Of a DNA stretch of 64,000 nt, positions 44,478 to 54,227 are shown piece by piece. This DNA is from JAFIFT01 sp020051095. Its GTDB lineage: Bacteria > Pseudomonadota > Gammaproteobacteria > Legionellales > Legionellaceae. Location: contig NZ_CAXMZT010000002.1 in the NCBI RefSeq assembly GCF_964199965.1, positions 62,001 to 126,000 of the forward strand. Reading direction: 5' to 3'. Under the pieces are notes generated by a model. It did no database searches and had not been told where the DNA came from. It saw nothing but the letters and a program-made list of their open reading frames with translations. Position numbers and translations under genes: made by a program. Positions within the stretch are counted from its first letter, which is position 1. Each line of letters opens with the position of its first letter.

Positions 44478-44915
44478 AAAAATCCCCTTAAATATTTTCA
44501 ACATCCTAAAAAGTCGCCCCTGTATTTTGCCTAAAGCAAATTTAAATTACCAGAGGGATCCCCAATTTTCCAGAAATTTACAGTCTGTTGCTGTTCTTAT
44601 TATTAGCGATATTGCCATATTTGCGATTATTTTAATCAAAATTAAACGAAATATTTCCACGACCTTAGCTAGGATATAACTATCATCGTCTATTTTAACA
44701 GGCCTTAGCCATGATATTTGGCTATTTTTTCAGTATAGACTAAGAATCCTATTTGTGTTTCCTGTATTTTCCTTTTAAAATAGCGATACTGAAAATTAAA
44801 TGCTCACTAAGTTAAATTGGTTAGTCTAGCCAGCTCCATATCGCACTTTTATAAAACGAGAAAAACCGCCCTAACCAGATTCATCTTGGTGGATCATCAA
44901 TACTAAAGGCTATTC
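44478..44915. other. Intergenic region between divergent FKBP gene and sdaA
   Basis: 438 bp without a gene. It contains a TTTGC-N5-GCAAA dyad (44526-44540) near the FKBP promoter side and, on the plus strand, a TAGCCA/TGGCTA hairpin followed by six T (44706-44730). No convincing open frame. Confidence 0.5.
44706..44730 (+). terminator. Terminator-like hairpin upstream of sdaA
   Basis: TAGCCA, 7-nt loop, TGGCTA, then TTTTTT on the plus strand. No plus-strand gene ends before it, so it may end a small RNA or act as an attenuator ahead of sdaA. Confidence 0.4.
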
Positions 44916-46292
44916 ATGAATATCAGTTTATTTGACATGTTTTCCATCGGCATCGGTCCATCAAGCTCTCATACAGTAGGACCAATGAGTGCGGCCAATG
45001 CATTTATTCACTTACTAAAGCAACATAAAGTGTTTGACCATGTTGCACGCCTCAAAATCGAATTATATGGTTCCTTAGCATTAACAGGCAAAGGACATGG
45101 TACCGATAAGGCCATTATCAATGGTTTATGTGGTTATTTACCCGAAAACATTGAACCAGAAAGCATGCTTCCCAGAATGGAAAAGGTGTTTAAGGAAAGC
45201 CAATTAAACCTCAATGGCGAACGCGTTATCCCATTTGATCCTGAACAAGACTTCCCGTTCTTGCAAAAAGAATTACTGCCTAAACATACCAATGGCATGC
45301 GCTTCATTGCTTTTGACAGCAATAATCATACACTTCTTAGTCAAGACTATTATTCAATCGGTGGTGGCTTCATCGTAACAGCGGAAGAGTTTGATCAACA
45401 AAGTATCGATTTACTTGAACTACCACACCCTTTTGCTACGGCAAAAGAATTGCTAAAACATTGCCTTAAACATAACAAGACCATCGCTGACATCATGATG
45501 GACAACGAGTTGAGTTGGCGTAGCGAGAGTGACATTAAAAAAGGAATATTGCGTATCGCAAAAACCATGTTAGATTGCATCGAAGCTGGCTGCCAACATA
45601 GTGGGGAGCTACCCGGTGGTTTACATGTTAAACGCCGAGCCCCGTTATTATATCAAAAACTCATTGAGAAAAAGGGAATTAAAACCAATTTCGAACAAGC
45701 TGACATTATGAATTACCTCAATCTCTTTGCCATGGCAGTCAATGAGGAAAATGCCGCTGGTGGTCGAATTGTTACAGCTCCCACAAACGGGGCTGCGGGC
45801 ATCATTCCATCGGTTTATCGGTACCTGCAATATGCGTATGACAAAATAACGGATGAAGATACATTTACCTACTTTCTAACATGCGCCGCAGTTGGTATTC
45901 TATATAAAAAAGGCGCATCAATTTCTGGCGCTGAAGTGGGATGCCAAGGGGAAGTAGGCGTTGCCTCCTCCATGGCCGCAGCAGGAATTACTGCCGTATT
46001 AGGTGGGACGGTTGCCCAGGTAGAAAATGCGGCTGAAATTGCCATGGAGCATCATTTAGGCATGACCTGCGATCCAATCAATGGATTAGTGCAAATTCCT
46101 TGCATTGAACGAAACGCTATGGGGGCTGTTAAGGCCGTCAATGCCTCACGCATGGCATTAATTGGTGATGGTGAACATAAAGTATCGTTAGATAAAGTGA
46201 TCCAAACTATGCGCCAAACCGGTATGGACATGCAAACAATCTACAAAGAAACATCCTTAGGCGGGCTGGCAGTTAACTTTATTGAATGTTAG
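44916..46292 (+). CDS. sdaA: L-serine ammonia-lyase (iron-sulfur type)
   Basis: Converts L-serine to pyruvate and ammonia with a 4Fe-4S cluster. 458 residues, single-chain alpha-beta form. FSIGIGPSSSHTVGPMSAAN at the N-terminus is the family start. TAPTNGAAGIIPSVYRYL, GAEVGCQGEVGVASSMAAAG, and GMTCDPINGLVQIPCIERNA hold the three cluster cysteines. Together with PEP synthase this suits an organism using serine as carbon source, as Legionella does. AAAGG precedes the ATG; the next gene begins 9 bp later. Confidence 0.96.
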   Translation: MNISLFDMFSIGIGPSSSHTVGPMSAANAFIHLLKQHKVFDHVARLKIELYGSLALTGKGHGTDKAIINGLCGYLPENIEPESMLPRMEKVFKESQLNLNGERVIPFDPEQDFPFLQKELLPKHTNGMRFIAFDSNNHTLLSQDYYSIGGGFIVTAEEFDQQSIDLLELPHPFATAKELLKHCLKHNKTIADIMMDNELSWRSESDIKKGILRIAKTMLDCIEAGCQHSGELPGGLHVKRRAPLLYQKLIEKKGIKTNFEQADIMNYLNLFAMAVNEENAAGGRIVTAPTNGAAGIIPSVYRYLQYAYDKITDEDTFTYFLTCAAVGILYKKGASISGAEVGCQGEVGVASSMAAAGITAVLGGTVAQVENAAEIAMEHHLGMTCDPINGLVQIPCIERNAMGAVKAVNASRMALIGDGEHKVSLDKVIQTMRQTGMDMQTIYKETSLGGLAVNFIEC

Positions 46293-46301
46293 GGAATACA
46301 G

Positions 46302-46850
46302 ATGAAAGGATTTTGTCATTGGATGATGAGTCTTATAGGCTGGAAAGTAACCGGGGAACTTCCCAACGTCGACAAGTATGTCTTAATTGCCGCACCGCAT
46401 ACGAGTAATTGGGACTTACCCCTTGGACTCCTCGCACGGTGTGTTAAAAAAATGGATATCCGCTTTTTAGCAAAGAAGGAACTATTTTTTTTTCCACTGA
46501 GCTCAATTTTACGATCGCTTGGCGGCACACCCGTGGATAGAAGTCAAAAAATGCACATGGTCGATCAAATTGCTGCTATTTTTGACCAACATGAGAAATT
46601 TATTCTTGGCTTAGCACCGGAAGGAACCCGAAGTCCTGTCAAACGATGGAAGTTTGGATTTTACCACATCGCCGTCAAAGCCAATGTGCCCATATTTTTG
46701 GTTGGCTTTGATTACCAAAAAAAGGAGGTTCAACTGCATGAACTGTTCTATCCCACCGGTGATCTTAAAGCCGATTATGACCATTTTCGCCAATATTATT
46801 TGACAGTTCGAGGTTATCGGGCCAAAGAAATCCCTGAGATTATTGAATAA
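46302..46850 (+). CDS. PlsC-like acyltransferase, short form
   Basis: LPLAT-family enzyme for phospholipid or related acylation. 182 residues. AAPHTSNWDLPLGLL gives the HX4D catalytic box, then FLAKKELFFFPLSSILRSLG, PVDRSQ, and APEGTRSPVKRWKFGFYHIA. This wording (EGTRSPV, KFGFYHIA) is typical of a compact soluble or peripheral subgroup rather than of PlsC itself. Probably co-transcribed with sdaA. Acyl acceptor unknown. Confidence 0.85.
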   Translation: MKGFCHWMMSLIGWKVTGELPNVDKYVLIAAPHTSNWDLPLGLLARCVKKMDIRFLAKKELFFFPLSSILRSLGGTPVDRSQKMHMVDQIAAIFDQHEKFILGLAPEGTRSPVKRWKFGFYHIAVKANVPIFLVGFDYQKKEVQLHELFYPTGDLKADYDHFRQYYLTVRGYRAKEIPEIIE

Positions 46851-46968
46851 AGTTATTTAGAAGTCCTGTTGATGATAGGCTTGAATTTAGTTAACATTAC
46901 CCCTCTAGATTAATTTTAATACACAAATAACGAAGGTTAGTGACTTAGCCTCAAATTAAGGATCTGTT

Positions 46969-47613
46969 TTGTCTGAGCATATTGGTCAGGTTTGTTTAAA
47001 TATTGCATTAGTTTTATATCTCATCCATTACTTGCCGCAATTATTACACAATCGCCATGTTGAAAATCGCATCCAACTGAATATCCATTTTCATGGGTTG
47101 CTAAGCATCGGCTATTTATCCGATTTAATTTTTGCGTTTGGCATGAACATGCCATGGCAGTATTGTATGGTCAGTACGGTCGGTGTTGTTTGCCTCTTTA
47201 TGCAACATGTTCAATTGAAAAAGCAATATCATCAACGTCGCCTGTTTTCCTATTACCAATTACTCATCGGTTTTTTTGCAGCTATTTTCTTTCTTAGCCT
47301 TTATTTGAAACTACCAACACCCTTTTTCTTGGGGATGGGCTATGTCTGCCAGGCTGCAATTTGGACCTATACGTTGCCTCAGATATGGCATAACTTTCGT
47401 AATAAGACTGGAAAAGGCTTACATTCCGCCTATTTAGGCATGACGATCGCCTGCTATGGTCTCGATGTGATTGCTTCAACAACGCTTCACTGGCCACTAC
47501 CCGCTGTGATTGGTGCATTTTACGGGCTAGCTTGCAAAACAATTTTATTATCCCAAGCCATACTCTATAAAAATAAAGCCTTTCCCCAAGTCCTTCAAAC
47601 TACCCGTTTTTAA
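46969..47613 (+). CDS. PQ-loop repeat membrane protein
   Basis: 214 residues, seven hydrophobic segments. Two PQ-loop motifs: LIHYLPQLLHNR near residue 20 and TYTLPQIWHNFRNKTGKGLH near 140, the arrangement of the SWEET/cystinosin-like family. Substrate unknown. TTG at 46969 is the start: AAGGA lies 6 nt upstream and no ATG or GTG is near. Confidence 0.85.
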   Translation: MSEHIGQVCLNIALVLYLIHYLPQLLHNRHVENRIQLNIHFHGLLSIGYLSDLIFAFGMNMPWQYCMVSTVGVVCLFMQHVQLKKQYHQRRLFSYYQLLIGFFAAIFFLSLYLKLPTPFFLGMGYVCQAAIWTYTLPQIWHNFRNKTGKGLHSAYLGMTIACYGLDVIASTTLHWPLPAVIGAFYGLACKTILLSQAILYKNKAFPQVLQTTRF

Positions 47614-47776
47614 GCAAATATCATGATGAATATAGGATGAAAAGAGTAGGTCTGTTAAACTAGGGATTATAACCGGCGTCGCATTGACCATTCCATGTTC
47701 TTCGGCATCTTCAAGGTAGGACTGTTCTATCGTACCAAAAACTAAATACAAGGACAGGCGATGTATCAAACCCCTA

Positions 47777-48727
47777 TTATTCCTTTGCAAAAGATATGAC
47801 AGTCTTGATTTGTTGATGTCCAAGATACAAAGCAACGAGCCTATCGATACCTATCGCAACGCCACTGCATGCTGGCAGACCATAATTTAAAGCAGCTAAG
47901 AAATGAGGATCAATGACGGATGGTTCTTTTTGTTGTTGACGACGCGATTGATTATCTTGTTCAAATCGTTTTGTTTGCTCAGTAATATCAGTCAATTCAT
48001 GAAAACCGTTCGCAAGCTCAAGGCCCCGATAGTAAATTTCAAACCGCTGTGCTTTACCATCCTGAATTTGCGCTAATGCTGCTTGCGATTGAGGGAAATC
48101 TATCACCGCTAGCGGTCTATCGTGCTCAGTTAGCGATGGCTCGATAATATCTGCCATTAATAAAAACAAATATTGGTCGCGATCTTGCTCAGTGGCTGGT
48201 AATACTGTTTCTAACCCAAATTCTTTGAGGCAGATTTGCAATTCTTCAAGCGTTGCAAGGTGGGGATTAATGCCACAATTTTGTTCAAATAGTGATTGAT
48301 AGGTGACTAACTTAATTGGAGGCCACCCACAAATTGTCTGAAACAGTTCACTGATCACGGTGATAAGTTGTAGATGGTCAATATCCAGCTGATAAAATTC
48401 TAACATCGTGAATTCGGGTTGATGCCACCGCCCTTTTTCCTCGTCGCGAAACACTTTTCCGATTTGGAAAATCGGACCACTGCCAGCAGCAAGTAATCGT
48501 TTCATGTAATATTCAGGAGATGTTTGCAGATAGTGTGTTTCGCTATTACAAACTGCTTCAATGTTTTTTAAATAGCAGTCAGTGACACCATATTCTCCCA
48601 GACAAGGAGTGTCTACTTCTAAATAACCTTGATTAATGAAGAATTGCCGAATGGATTGGATGAAGCGCGAACGGGAATTTAAATCAGCGATCGTCGCGGT
48701 AGGTTTCCAAGAAGTTACGTCTTTCAA
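47777..48727 (-). CDS. epmA: Elongation factor P lysyl-lysine ligase (EpmA/GenX/PoxA)
   Basis: Adds beta-lysine to a lysine of EF-P to relieve ribosome stalling at polyproline. 316 residues, a lysyl-tRNA synthetase core without the anticodon domain. TSPEYYMKRLLAAGSGPIFQ, RDEEKGRWHQPEFTMLEFY, and the ending SGVAIGIDRLVAL match the family. There is no ATG at the start; TTG 48727, which overlaps the sufT TGA, best fits the usual N-terminus (TSWKPTATIADLNSR) and a length near 325. Translation is probably coupled to sufT. epmB and efp are not in the window. Confidence 0.93.
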   Translation of the reverse strand: MKDVTSWKPTATIADLNSRSRFIQSIRQFFINQGYLEVDTPCLGEYGVTDCYLKNIEAVCNSETHYLQTSPEYYMKRLLAAGSGPIFQIGKVFRDEEKGRWHQPEFTMLEFYQLDIDHLQLITVISELFQTICGWPPIKLVTYQSLFEQNCGINPHLATLEELQICLKEFGLETVLPATEQDRDQYLFLLMADIIEPSLTEHDRPLAVIDFPQSQAALAQIQDGKAQRFEIYYRGLELANGFHELTDITEQTKRFEQDNQSRRQQQKEPSVIDPHFLAALNYGLPACSGVAIGIDRLVALYLGHQQIKTVISFAKE

Positions 48728-49056
48728 AATAAGCCAAGCTCCAATTTCGCTGCTTCTGTCATGCGATCTTGGGTCCAGGGTGGATCCCAAACCAGCTCAA
48801 CAGTGCACTCATTGACCCCTTCCACACTCAACACCGACTGCTCAACTGTGCCTGGAAACGTTTGTGCAACAGGGCAACCAGGAGTCGTTAACGTCATTTT
48901 AATATGGGCATGGGCTTCATCATCAATATCAACATCATAGATTAAACCCAAATCATAGATATTGACTGGGATTTCAGGATCAAACACCGTTTTTAATTGA
49001 TCAACAATGGCTTCTTTAACCAAGACTTTGTCACTTTTTTTCCCAAAGCCAAACAT
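48724..49056 (-). CDS. sufT: SufT family (DUF59/MIP18) iron-sulfur maturation protein
   Basis: Helps deliver iron-sulfur clusters to target proteins. 110 residues from ATG 49056, where GGAG within the sufU stop region gives a good start. VFDPEIPVNIYDLGLIYDV is the DUF59 core, and LTTPGCPVAQTFPGTVEQ carries the conserved Cys. The end VWDPPWTQDRMTEAAKLELG is typical of SufT. Next to last in the operon. Confidence 0.93.
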   Translation of the reverse strand: MFGFGKKSDKVLVKEAIVDQLKTVFDPEIPVNIYDLGLIYDVDIDDEAHAHIKMTLTTPGCPVAQTFPGTVEQSVLSVEGVNECTVELVWDPPWTQDRMTEAAKLELGLF

Positions 49057-49061
49057 CGTTT

Positions 49062-49511
49062 CTACTCCGTCGAGGCTGTTTCTATTGCTTGTTTTAAAGC
49101 AGCGTCTAATGTGTGCCATGCTAATGTGGCACATTTAACCCTTGCAGGAAACATGCGAACACCGGATAACACTGTTAATTTATCAAGACCTGTTGTCGAT
49201 ACATCATCATCTTCCGTTAGCATATGATGAAAACGTTGAAACAGATCTTTTGCCTCGTCCACTGTTTTGCCTTTCAACGCTTCTGTCATTAACGAGGCTG
49301 AAGCTTGAGAAATAGCGCACCCACAACCAACAAAACTGATGTCTTGAATCGTGTTATCGCAAACTTGTAGATACAAGGACAACTTGTCCCCACACAAAGG
49401 GTTAAAGCCTTCAGCATGGTGAGTATGCGACGTCATATCATGATGATTTCTTGGATTGCGGTTATGATCAATGATTATTTCCTGATACAACTCTCTTAAA
49501 TCAAAACTCAT
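49062..49511 (-). CDS. sufU: SufU-type iron-sulfur scaffold / sulfur acceptor
   Basis: Accepts sulfur from SufS or acts as scaffold. 149 residues. NPLCGDKLSLYLQV, FVGCGCAISQASASLMTEAL, and VKCATLAWHTLDAAL hold the three conserved Cys and the Asp. The insert KGKTVDEAKDLFQRF is the SufU-type feature. Overlaps sufS by 4 bp. Its presence replaces SufE in this operon. Confidence 0.95.
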   Translation of the reverse strand: MSFDLRELYQEIIIDHNRNPRNHHDMTSHTHHAEGFNPLCGDKLSLYLQVCDNTIQDISFVGCGCAISQASASLMTEALKGKTVDEAKDLFQRFHHMLTEDDDVSTTGLDKLTVLSGVRMFPARVKCATLAWHTLDAALKQAIETASTE

Positions 49512-50752
49512 TTAAATACCTCTTTGACATGATGCAATGCTTCAATACACCGGTCAATTTCTGCTTTGGTATTATAGAACGATAGCGACATTCGTGTTGT
49601 AGCGGATACTTCAAAAAAGTCCATCAAAGGCATCGCACAATGATGGCCACTTCGAACTGCAATACCTTCAGAATCTAGGATAGTACCAATATCATGAGCA
49701 TGAATTTTAGGATTCACAAAGGATAGGATCGGCACTTTATGCTTGGCCGTACCAATAATCGAAAACCCATTAAGTGATTGAAATGCTTCCGTTGCATAAG
49801 CTAATAATTCTCTTTCGTAGGCAACTACTGAGCGCATATCTAAAGACCAGAGATAATCCAACGCAGCACCCAGGCCAATTGCACCCGCTATATTCGGTGT
49901 TCCTGCCTCGAACTTATGGGGGATAGCTGCATACTCCGTGGATTCAAAGGAAACATAATTGATCATTTCCCCACCGCCCTGATAGGGCTTCATACTGTTC
50001 AATAAGGACTCTTTGCCCCATAAAACACCTATCCCGGTTGGACCATACATTTTATGACCCGAGAATGCATAAAAATCACAGCCTAGTGCGCGTACATCAA
50101 TCGGTAAGTGAGCCGTTGCTTGCGCACCATCCAGCATCACAACCACCCCTTTTTCATGGGCAATTTCAATCAACTTATGCACAGGATTAATCGTTCCAAG
50201 CGCATTTGAAGCATAATTTAAACTGATGAATTTTGTCCGCTCATTAATAAGATCAGCAAAGTCATCAATCAGCAATTCACCATCATAATTAATCGGCACA
50301 ACTCGTAACATAGCTCCCGTTTTGCGGCAGAGCATTTGCCAAGGGACAATATTGGAGTGGTGCTCCATGTGGGTGATTAAGATCTCATCGTATTCATTGA
50401 GTTTTGGTAACAGATAGCTATTGGCCACAAGGTTGATTGCTTCTGTTGCGCCACGAACATAAATACACTCACTGGCACTATTTGCATTAATAAAGCGCGC
50501 AATTTTTCGTCGTGCCATCTCATATTGTTCAGTCGCTCTAACACTCAAAGAGTGGACTCCCCGATGAACATTCGCATTATCATGCTCATAGAAATGACTG
50601 ACTGCATCAATGACGGATTTTGGTTTCTGGGTTGTGGCAGCATTATCTAAATAGATTAGTGGCTGGCCATTCACTTCTTGATGAAGGCCTGGGAATTGCT
50701 TTCTTATCGCTTCAACATCCAATCTTTCGTTGTTATGTGCCTCGATAACCAT
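49508..50752 (-). CDS. sufS: Cysteine desulfurase SufS
   Basis: PLP enzyme that takes sulfur from cysteine. 414 residues, group II desulfurase. YLDNAATTQKPKSVIDAV, the PLP lysine in FSGHKMYGPTGIGVLWG, and the nucleophile Cys in RSGHHCAMPLMDFF. AGGG precedes the start; the stop overlaps sufU. Confidence 0.97.
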   Translation of the reverse strand: MVIEAHNNERLDVEAIRKQFPGLHQEVNGQPLIYLDNAATTQKPKSVIDAVSHFYEHDNANVHRGVHSLSVRATEQYEMARRKIARFINANSASECIYVRGATEAINLVANSYLLPKLNEYDEILITHMEHHSNIVPWQMLCRKTGAMLRVVPINYDGELLIDDFADLINERTKFISLNYASNALGTINPVHKLIEIAHEKGVVVMLDGAQATAHLPIDVRALGCDFYAFSGHKMYGPTGIGVLWGKESLLNSMKPYQGGGEMINYVSFESTEYAAIPHKFEAGTPNIAGAIGLGAALDYLWSLDMRSVVAYERELLAYATEAFQSLNGFSIIGTAKHKVPILSFVNPKIHAHDIGTILDSEGIAVRSGHHCAMPLMDFFEVSATTRMSLSFYNTKAEIDRCIEALHHVKEVFK

Positions 50753-50756
50753 TGTC

Positions 50757-52028
50757 TCACCCTAAATGTTGGTTTAATAACTCAGTCATCCAATCCTTTA
50801 ACTCAGAATGGGGCACCGATGCTAGATTCTCACTAGCAAATGCATGAATTAAATAACGACTCGCTTCCGCACGATTAATACCTCTTGTTTCTAAATAGAA
50901 TAGTGCATCTTCTTCAAGTTGTCCTACGGTAGCGCCATGGGAACAAACAACATCGTCAGCAAAAATTTCCAATTGGGGCTTCGTGTCGATCTCGGCACGA
51001 GGCGATAATAACAAATTCTTATTTTGTTGCTGGGCATCGGTTTTAACTGCCCCAGGACTGACAACCACCCGTCCATTGAACACGCCATGCCCATCCCCTT
51101 GTAGGATACCTTTATAATCTTGTCTGCTTTGACAATCTGAGACGTGATGGAAGACAGTTGTGTGATGATCAACATGTTGACTCATGCCAGGAGCATATAT
51201 TCCATTCATCAAACACTGAGCCTGTGACTCATCCAAGTTAATGGTCAAATCACTTCTCACCAGGGCACCACCTAAACTTAAGCTATGGTTTTGATATTGA
51301 CTATTAGTCATTTGTCTAACGGCAATGTGACCAACATGATATGCGGCTTTACTTTCACATTGAATTTTATAATGGTACAAAATAGACGATTCAGCTAAAT
51401 GAACCTCGGTGATGCTGTTGGTAAAATAATCCACTTGGTGGGCACCTTGGTAATACTCAACCACACTTGCCTGGCTTGCCTTAGACAAAGCAATGACATG
51501 ACGTAATTGTATGTTTTGGCCAAGCCTGCTATTTGTATGGCGCAAAATAATCGGTGAGGAAATTTGAACTTGTTCAGGTAAATACAAAAAAAGCCCCGAT
51601 TTTAAATAGGCAGTATTCAAATAATGAAACCCATGCTCTTCTGCTAATATCGTTGCCAAATAGGTTTGTACTAATTCAGGGTATTGCTCAGCCGCATGAC
51701 GTAATGGGAGGCACACAACGCCTTCAGGTAAGTTGAAAGAATCAAGTTGATTGACATCGATCTCGCCATTTATTACATCAATAACCATGTCCGTGTTTAA
51801 TGGACAAGGGCTATGCGCCATTGGTTGTTCACAAGCAGTTGGTTTATCGGAGAAACGATGCCCTGCCCATTGATCGGTACTGGTATATTTCCAATCCTCA
51901 TCACGGCGAGATGGAAACCCTCCCTGGACTAATTTCTGTATAGCAGATTGCTGTTTTCGAGCAAGCCAGTCAATTGCTGTTTGGTTATTGGTGGCTTGTT
52001 GTCGATAAAACTCAACGACTTCACTCAT
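50757..52028 (-). CDS. sufD: FeS assembly protein SufD
   Basis: Part of the SufBC2D scaffold complex. 423 residues. The N-terminal helical region has GFPSRRDEDWKYTSTDQW. The core is right-handed beta-helix, and the C-terminus has VCSHGATVGQLEEDALFYLE, where the conserved SHGAT His lies at the SufB interface, followed by RGINRAEASRYLIHAFA. Overlaps sufC by 4 bp. Confidence 0.96.
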   Translation of the reverse strand: MSEVVEFYRQQATNNQTAIDWLARKQQSAIQKLVQGGFPSRRDEDWKYTSTDQWAGHRFSDKPTACEQPMAHSPCPLNTDMVIDVINGEIDVNQLDSFNLPEGVVCLPLRHAAEQYPELVQTYLATILAEEHGFHYLNTAYLKSGLFLYLPEQVQISSPIILRHTNSRLGQNIQLRHVIALSKASQASVVEYYQGAHQVDYFTNSITEVHLAESSILYHYKIQCESKAAYHVGHIAVRQMTNSQYQNHSLSLGGALVRSDLTINLDESQAQCLMNGIYAPGMSQHVDHHTTVFHHVSDCQSRQDYKGILQGDGHGVFNGRVVVSPGAVKTDAQQQNKNLLLSPRAEIDTKPQLEIFADDVVCSHGATVGQLEEDALFYLETRGINRAEASRYLIHAFASENLASVPHSELKDWMTELLNQHLG

Positions 52029-52777
52029 ACCTTCTCCACCTTATCTACCCAACTGTAACCCTTCTTTTCTAATTCTAAGGCAAGCGACTTATCACCCGAT
52101 TTAACGACTTGACCATTCGCTAATACATGGACTTTATCGGGTTGAATATAGTCGAGTAATCGTTGGTAGTGGGTTACTAAAATAATGGCTCTATCAGCGC
52201 TACGCATTGCATTAACCCCTTGGGCAATGATTCGTAGTGCATCGATGTCTAAACCCGAATCTGTTTCATCCAAAATCGCTAATTTAGGCTCAAGCGCTGC
52301 CATTTGCAAAATTTCATTACGCTTTTTCTCACCACCCGAAAACCCTTCATTAATATTTCGATACAAGAAACTTTCATCCATATCTAAAAGAGCACATTTT
52401 TCGCGGATAAATGATAAAAATTCGATCGCATCGAGCGTCGGTTTATTTTGACCTTTACGAACAGCATTGACAGCTGCTTTTAAAAAATTAATATTGGTGA
52501 CTCCCGGAATTTCTACGGGATATTGGAAGGACATAAATATCCCTGCCTGAGCCCTTTCTTCAGGCGCAAGAAGTGTTAAATCTTGGCCAAGGTATTCAAT
52601 TTCCCCATGAGTGATTGTATAAGCTGGATGACCCGCGATCACTTTCGACAAGGTGCTTTTCCCCGACCCGTTTGGTCCCATAATGGCATGCACTTCCCCA
52701 GCATTAACCGTTAAGTCAATCCCTTTCAATATCGGCTGTTCACCTATTGCGACATTTAATTGTTTGACTGATAACAT
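52025..52777 (-). CDS. sufC: FeS assembly ATPase SufC
   Basis: ABC-type ATPase driving SufBCD. 250 residues. Walker A GPNGSGKST, Q loop MSFQYPVEIPGVTN, signature FSGGEKKRNEILQM, Walker B AILDETDSGLDID, H loop VTHYQRLL. AGGA precedes the start, 1 bp after sufB. Confidence 0.98.
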   Translation of the reverse strand: MLSVKQLNVAIGEQPILKGIDLTVNAGEVHAIMGPNGSGKSTLSKVIAGHPAYTITHGEIEYLGQDLTLLAPEERAQAGIFMSFQYPVEIPGVTNINFLKAAVNAVRKGQNKPTLDAIEFLSFIREKCALLDMDESFLYRNINEGFSGGEKKRNEILQMAALEPKLAILDETDSGLDIDALRIIAQGVNAMRSADRAIILVTHYQRLLDYIQPDKVHVLANGQVVKSGDKSLALELEKKGYSWVDKVEKV

Positions 52778-52778
52778 A

Positions 52779-54227
52779 TTATCCTACTGCCCCTTCTAAA
52801 CTAATACCTAATAACTTAGTTGCCTCTACAGCGAACTCCATCGGTAATTCTTTCAACACCTGTTTACAAAACCCATTCACTATCATTGAAACCGCATCTT
52901 CTGTATCAATGCCACGTTGTTGGCAATAATACAGCTGCTCTTCACTAATTTTTGATGTGGTTGCTTCGTGCTCAATTTTAGCACTAGGATTTTTTGCTTC
53001 GATATAAGGGAATGTATGTGCTGAGCAGGCACTACCCATCAACATGGAATCACATTGTGTAAAATTACGCGCATTATCGGCATTGGGAGTTATTTTTACT
53101 AGACCACGATAAGCATTGTGGGATCGGCCTGCGCTAATTCCTTTAGAAATGATGGTTGAACGCGTATTTTTTCCAAGATGAATCATCTTAGTACCTGTAT
53201 CGGCTTGTTGGAAATGATTCGTCAGTGCAACCGAGTAAAACTCACCAACGGAATGATCCCCTTGCAAAATAACACTGGGGTACTTCCAAGTAATTGCTGA
53301 ACCAGTTTCTATCTGCGTCCATGAAATTTTCGAACGCTTACCTTTACAAGCACCTCGCTTGGTTACAAAATTATAAATACCCCCCTTCCCTTCTTCATCA
53401 CCAGGATACCAATTTTGAACGGTCGAATATTTAATCTGAGCATCGTCTAAAGCAACCAATTCAACGACGGCAGCATGGAGTTGATTCTCGTCTCGCATAG
53501 GTGCTGTACAGCCTTCAAGATAGGAAACATAACTTCGTTTATCGGCTATGATCAACGTTCTTTCGAACTGGCCTGTGGAAGCGGCATTAATGCGGAAATA
53601 AGTCGATAGTTCCATAGGGCAACGCACACCTTCTGGGATGTAAACAAATGATCCATCACTGAACACAGCTGAATTCAAAGTAGCGTAGAAATTATCGCGA
53701 TACGGAACCACTGAACCCAAATATTTTTTGATTAAATCCGGATATTTTTGCACAGCTTCTGAAAATGGGCAGAAAATAACACCGGCTTCAGCGAGTTTTT
53801 CTTTAAAAGTGGTTGCAACAGAGACACTATCAAACACAGCATCCACTGCAACGCCCGCAAGCATTTCTTGCTCTCTTAATGGGATTCCTAATTTTTCATA
53901 TGTACGAAGTAATTCAGGATCGACTTCATCTAAGCTTTTTGGACCGTCTGCTTTTTTCTTAGGTGCCGAGTAATATGATATTGCTTGGTAATCAATGGGT
54001 GGGTAATGCACACTAGACCAGTTAGGATGCTTCATTGTCTGCCAGTGGCGAAATGCTTGTAAACGCCATTCAAGCATGAATTCTGGCTCATTTTTTATTG
54101 CCGATAAACGTCGGATAACATCTTCATTTAGTCCTGGCTCAAAGGTATCGACATCAATATCTGTGACAAAACCATGCTCATATTCTCGTGATATGAGCGT
54201 GTTTAAGTGTTGATTACTATTAACCAC
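52779..54227 (-). CDS. sufB: FeS assembly scaffold SufB
   Basis: Main scaffold of the SUF complex. 482 residues from GTG 54227, which has GGAG 6 nt upstream; the GTG at 54239 overlaps that site. SVVPYRDNFYATLNSAVFSD, YIPEGVRCPMELSTYFRIN, SYLEGCTAPMRDENQLHAAV and CDSMLMGSACSAHTFPYIEA are near-invariant in SufB. Overlaps the regulator gene by 8 bp. Confidence 0.97.
   Translation of the reverse strand: MVNSNQHLNTLISREYEHGFVTDIDVDTFEPGLNEDVIRRLSAIKNEPEFMLEWRLQAFRHWQTMKHPNWSSVHYPPIDYQAISYYSAPKKKADGPKSLDEVDPELLRTYEKLGIPLREQEMLAGVAVDAVFDSVSVATTFKEKLAEAGVIFCPFSEAVQKYPDLIKKYLGSVVPYRDNFYATLNSAVFSDGSFVYIPEGVRCPMELSTYFRINAASTGQFERTLIIADKRSYVSYLEGCTAPMRDENQLHAAVVELVALDDAQIKYSTVQNWYPGDEEGKGGIYNFVTKRGACKGKRSKISWTQIETGSAITWKYPSVILQGDHSVGEFYSVALTNHFQQADTGTKMIHLGKNTRSTIISKGISAGRSHNAYRGLVKITPNADNARNFTQCDSMLMGSACSAHTFPYIEAKNPSAKIEHEATTSKISEEQLYYCQQRGIDTEDAVSMIVNGFCKQVLKELPMEFAVEATKLLGISLEGAVG

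Noticed and set aside
48728..48790. Longer epmA N-terminus from TTG 48790
   Set aside because: The extra 21 residues lie inside sufT in another frame and do not resemble EpmA.
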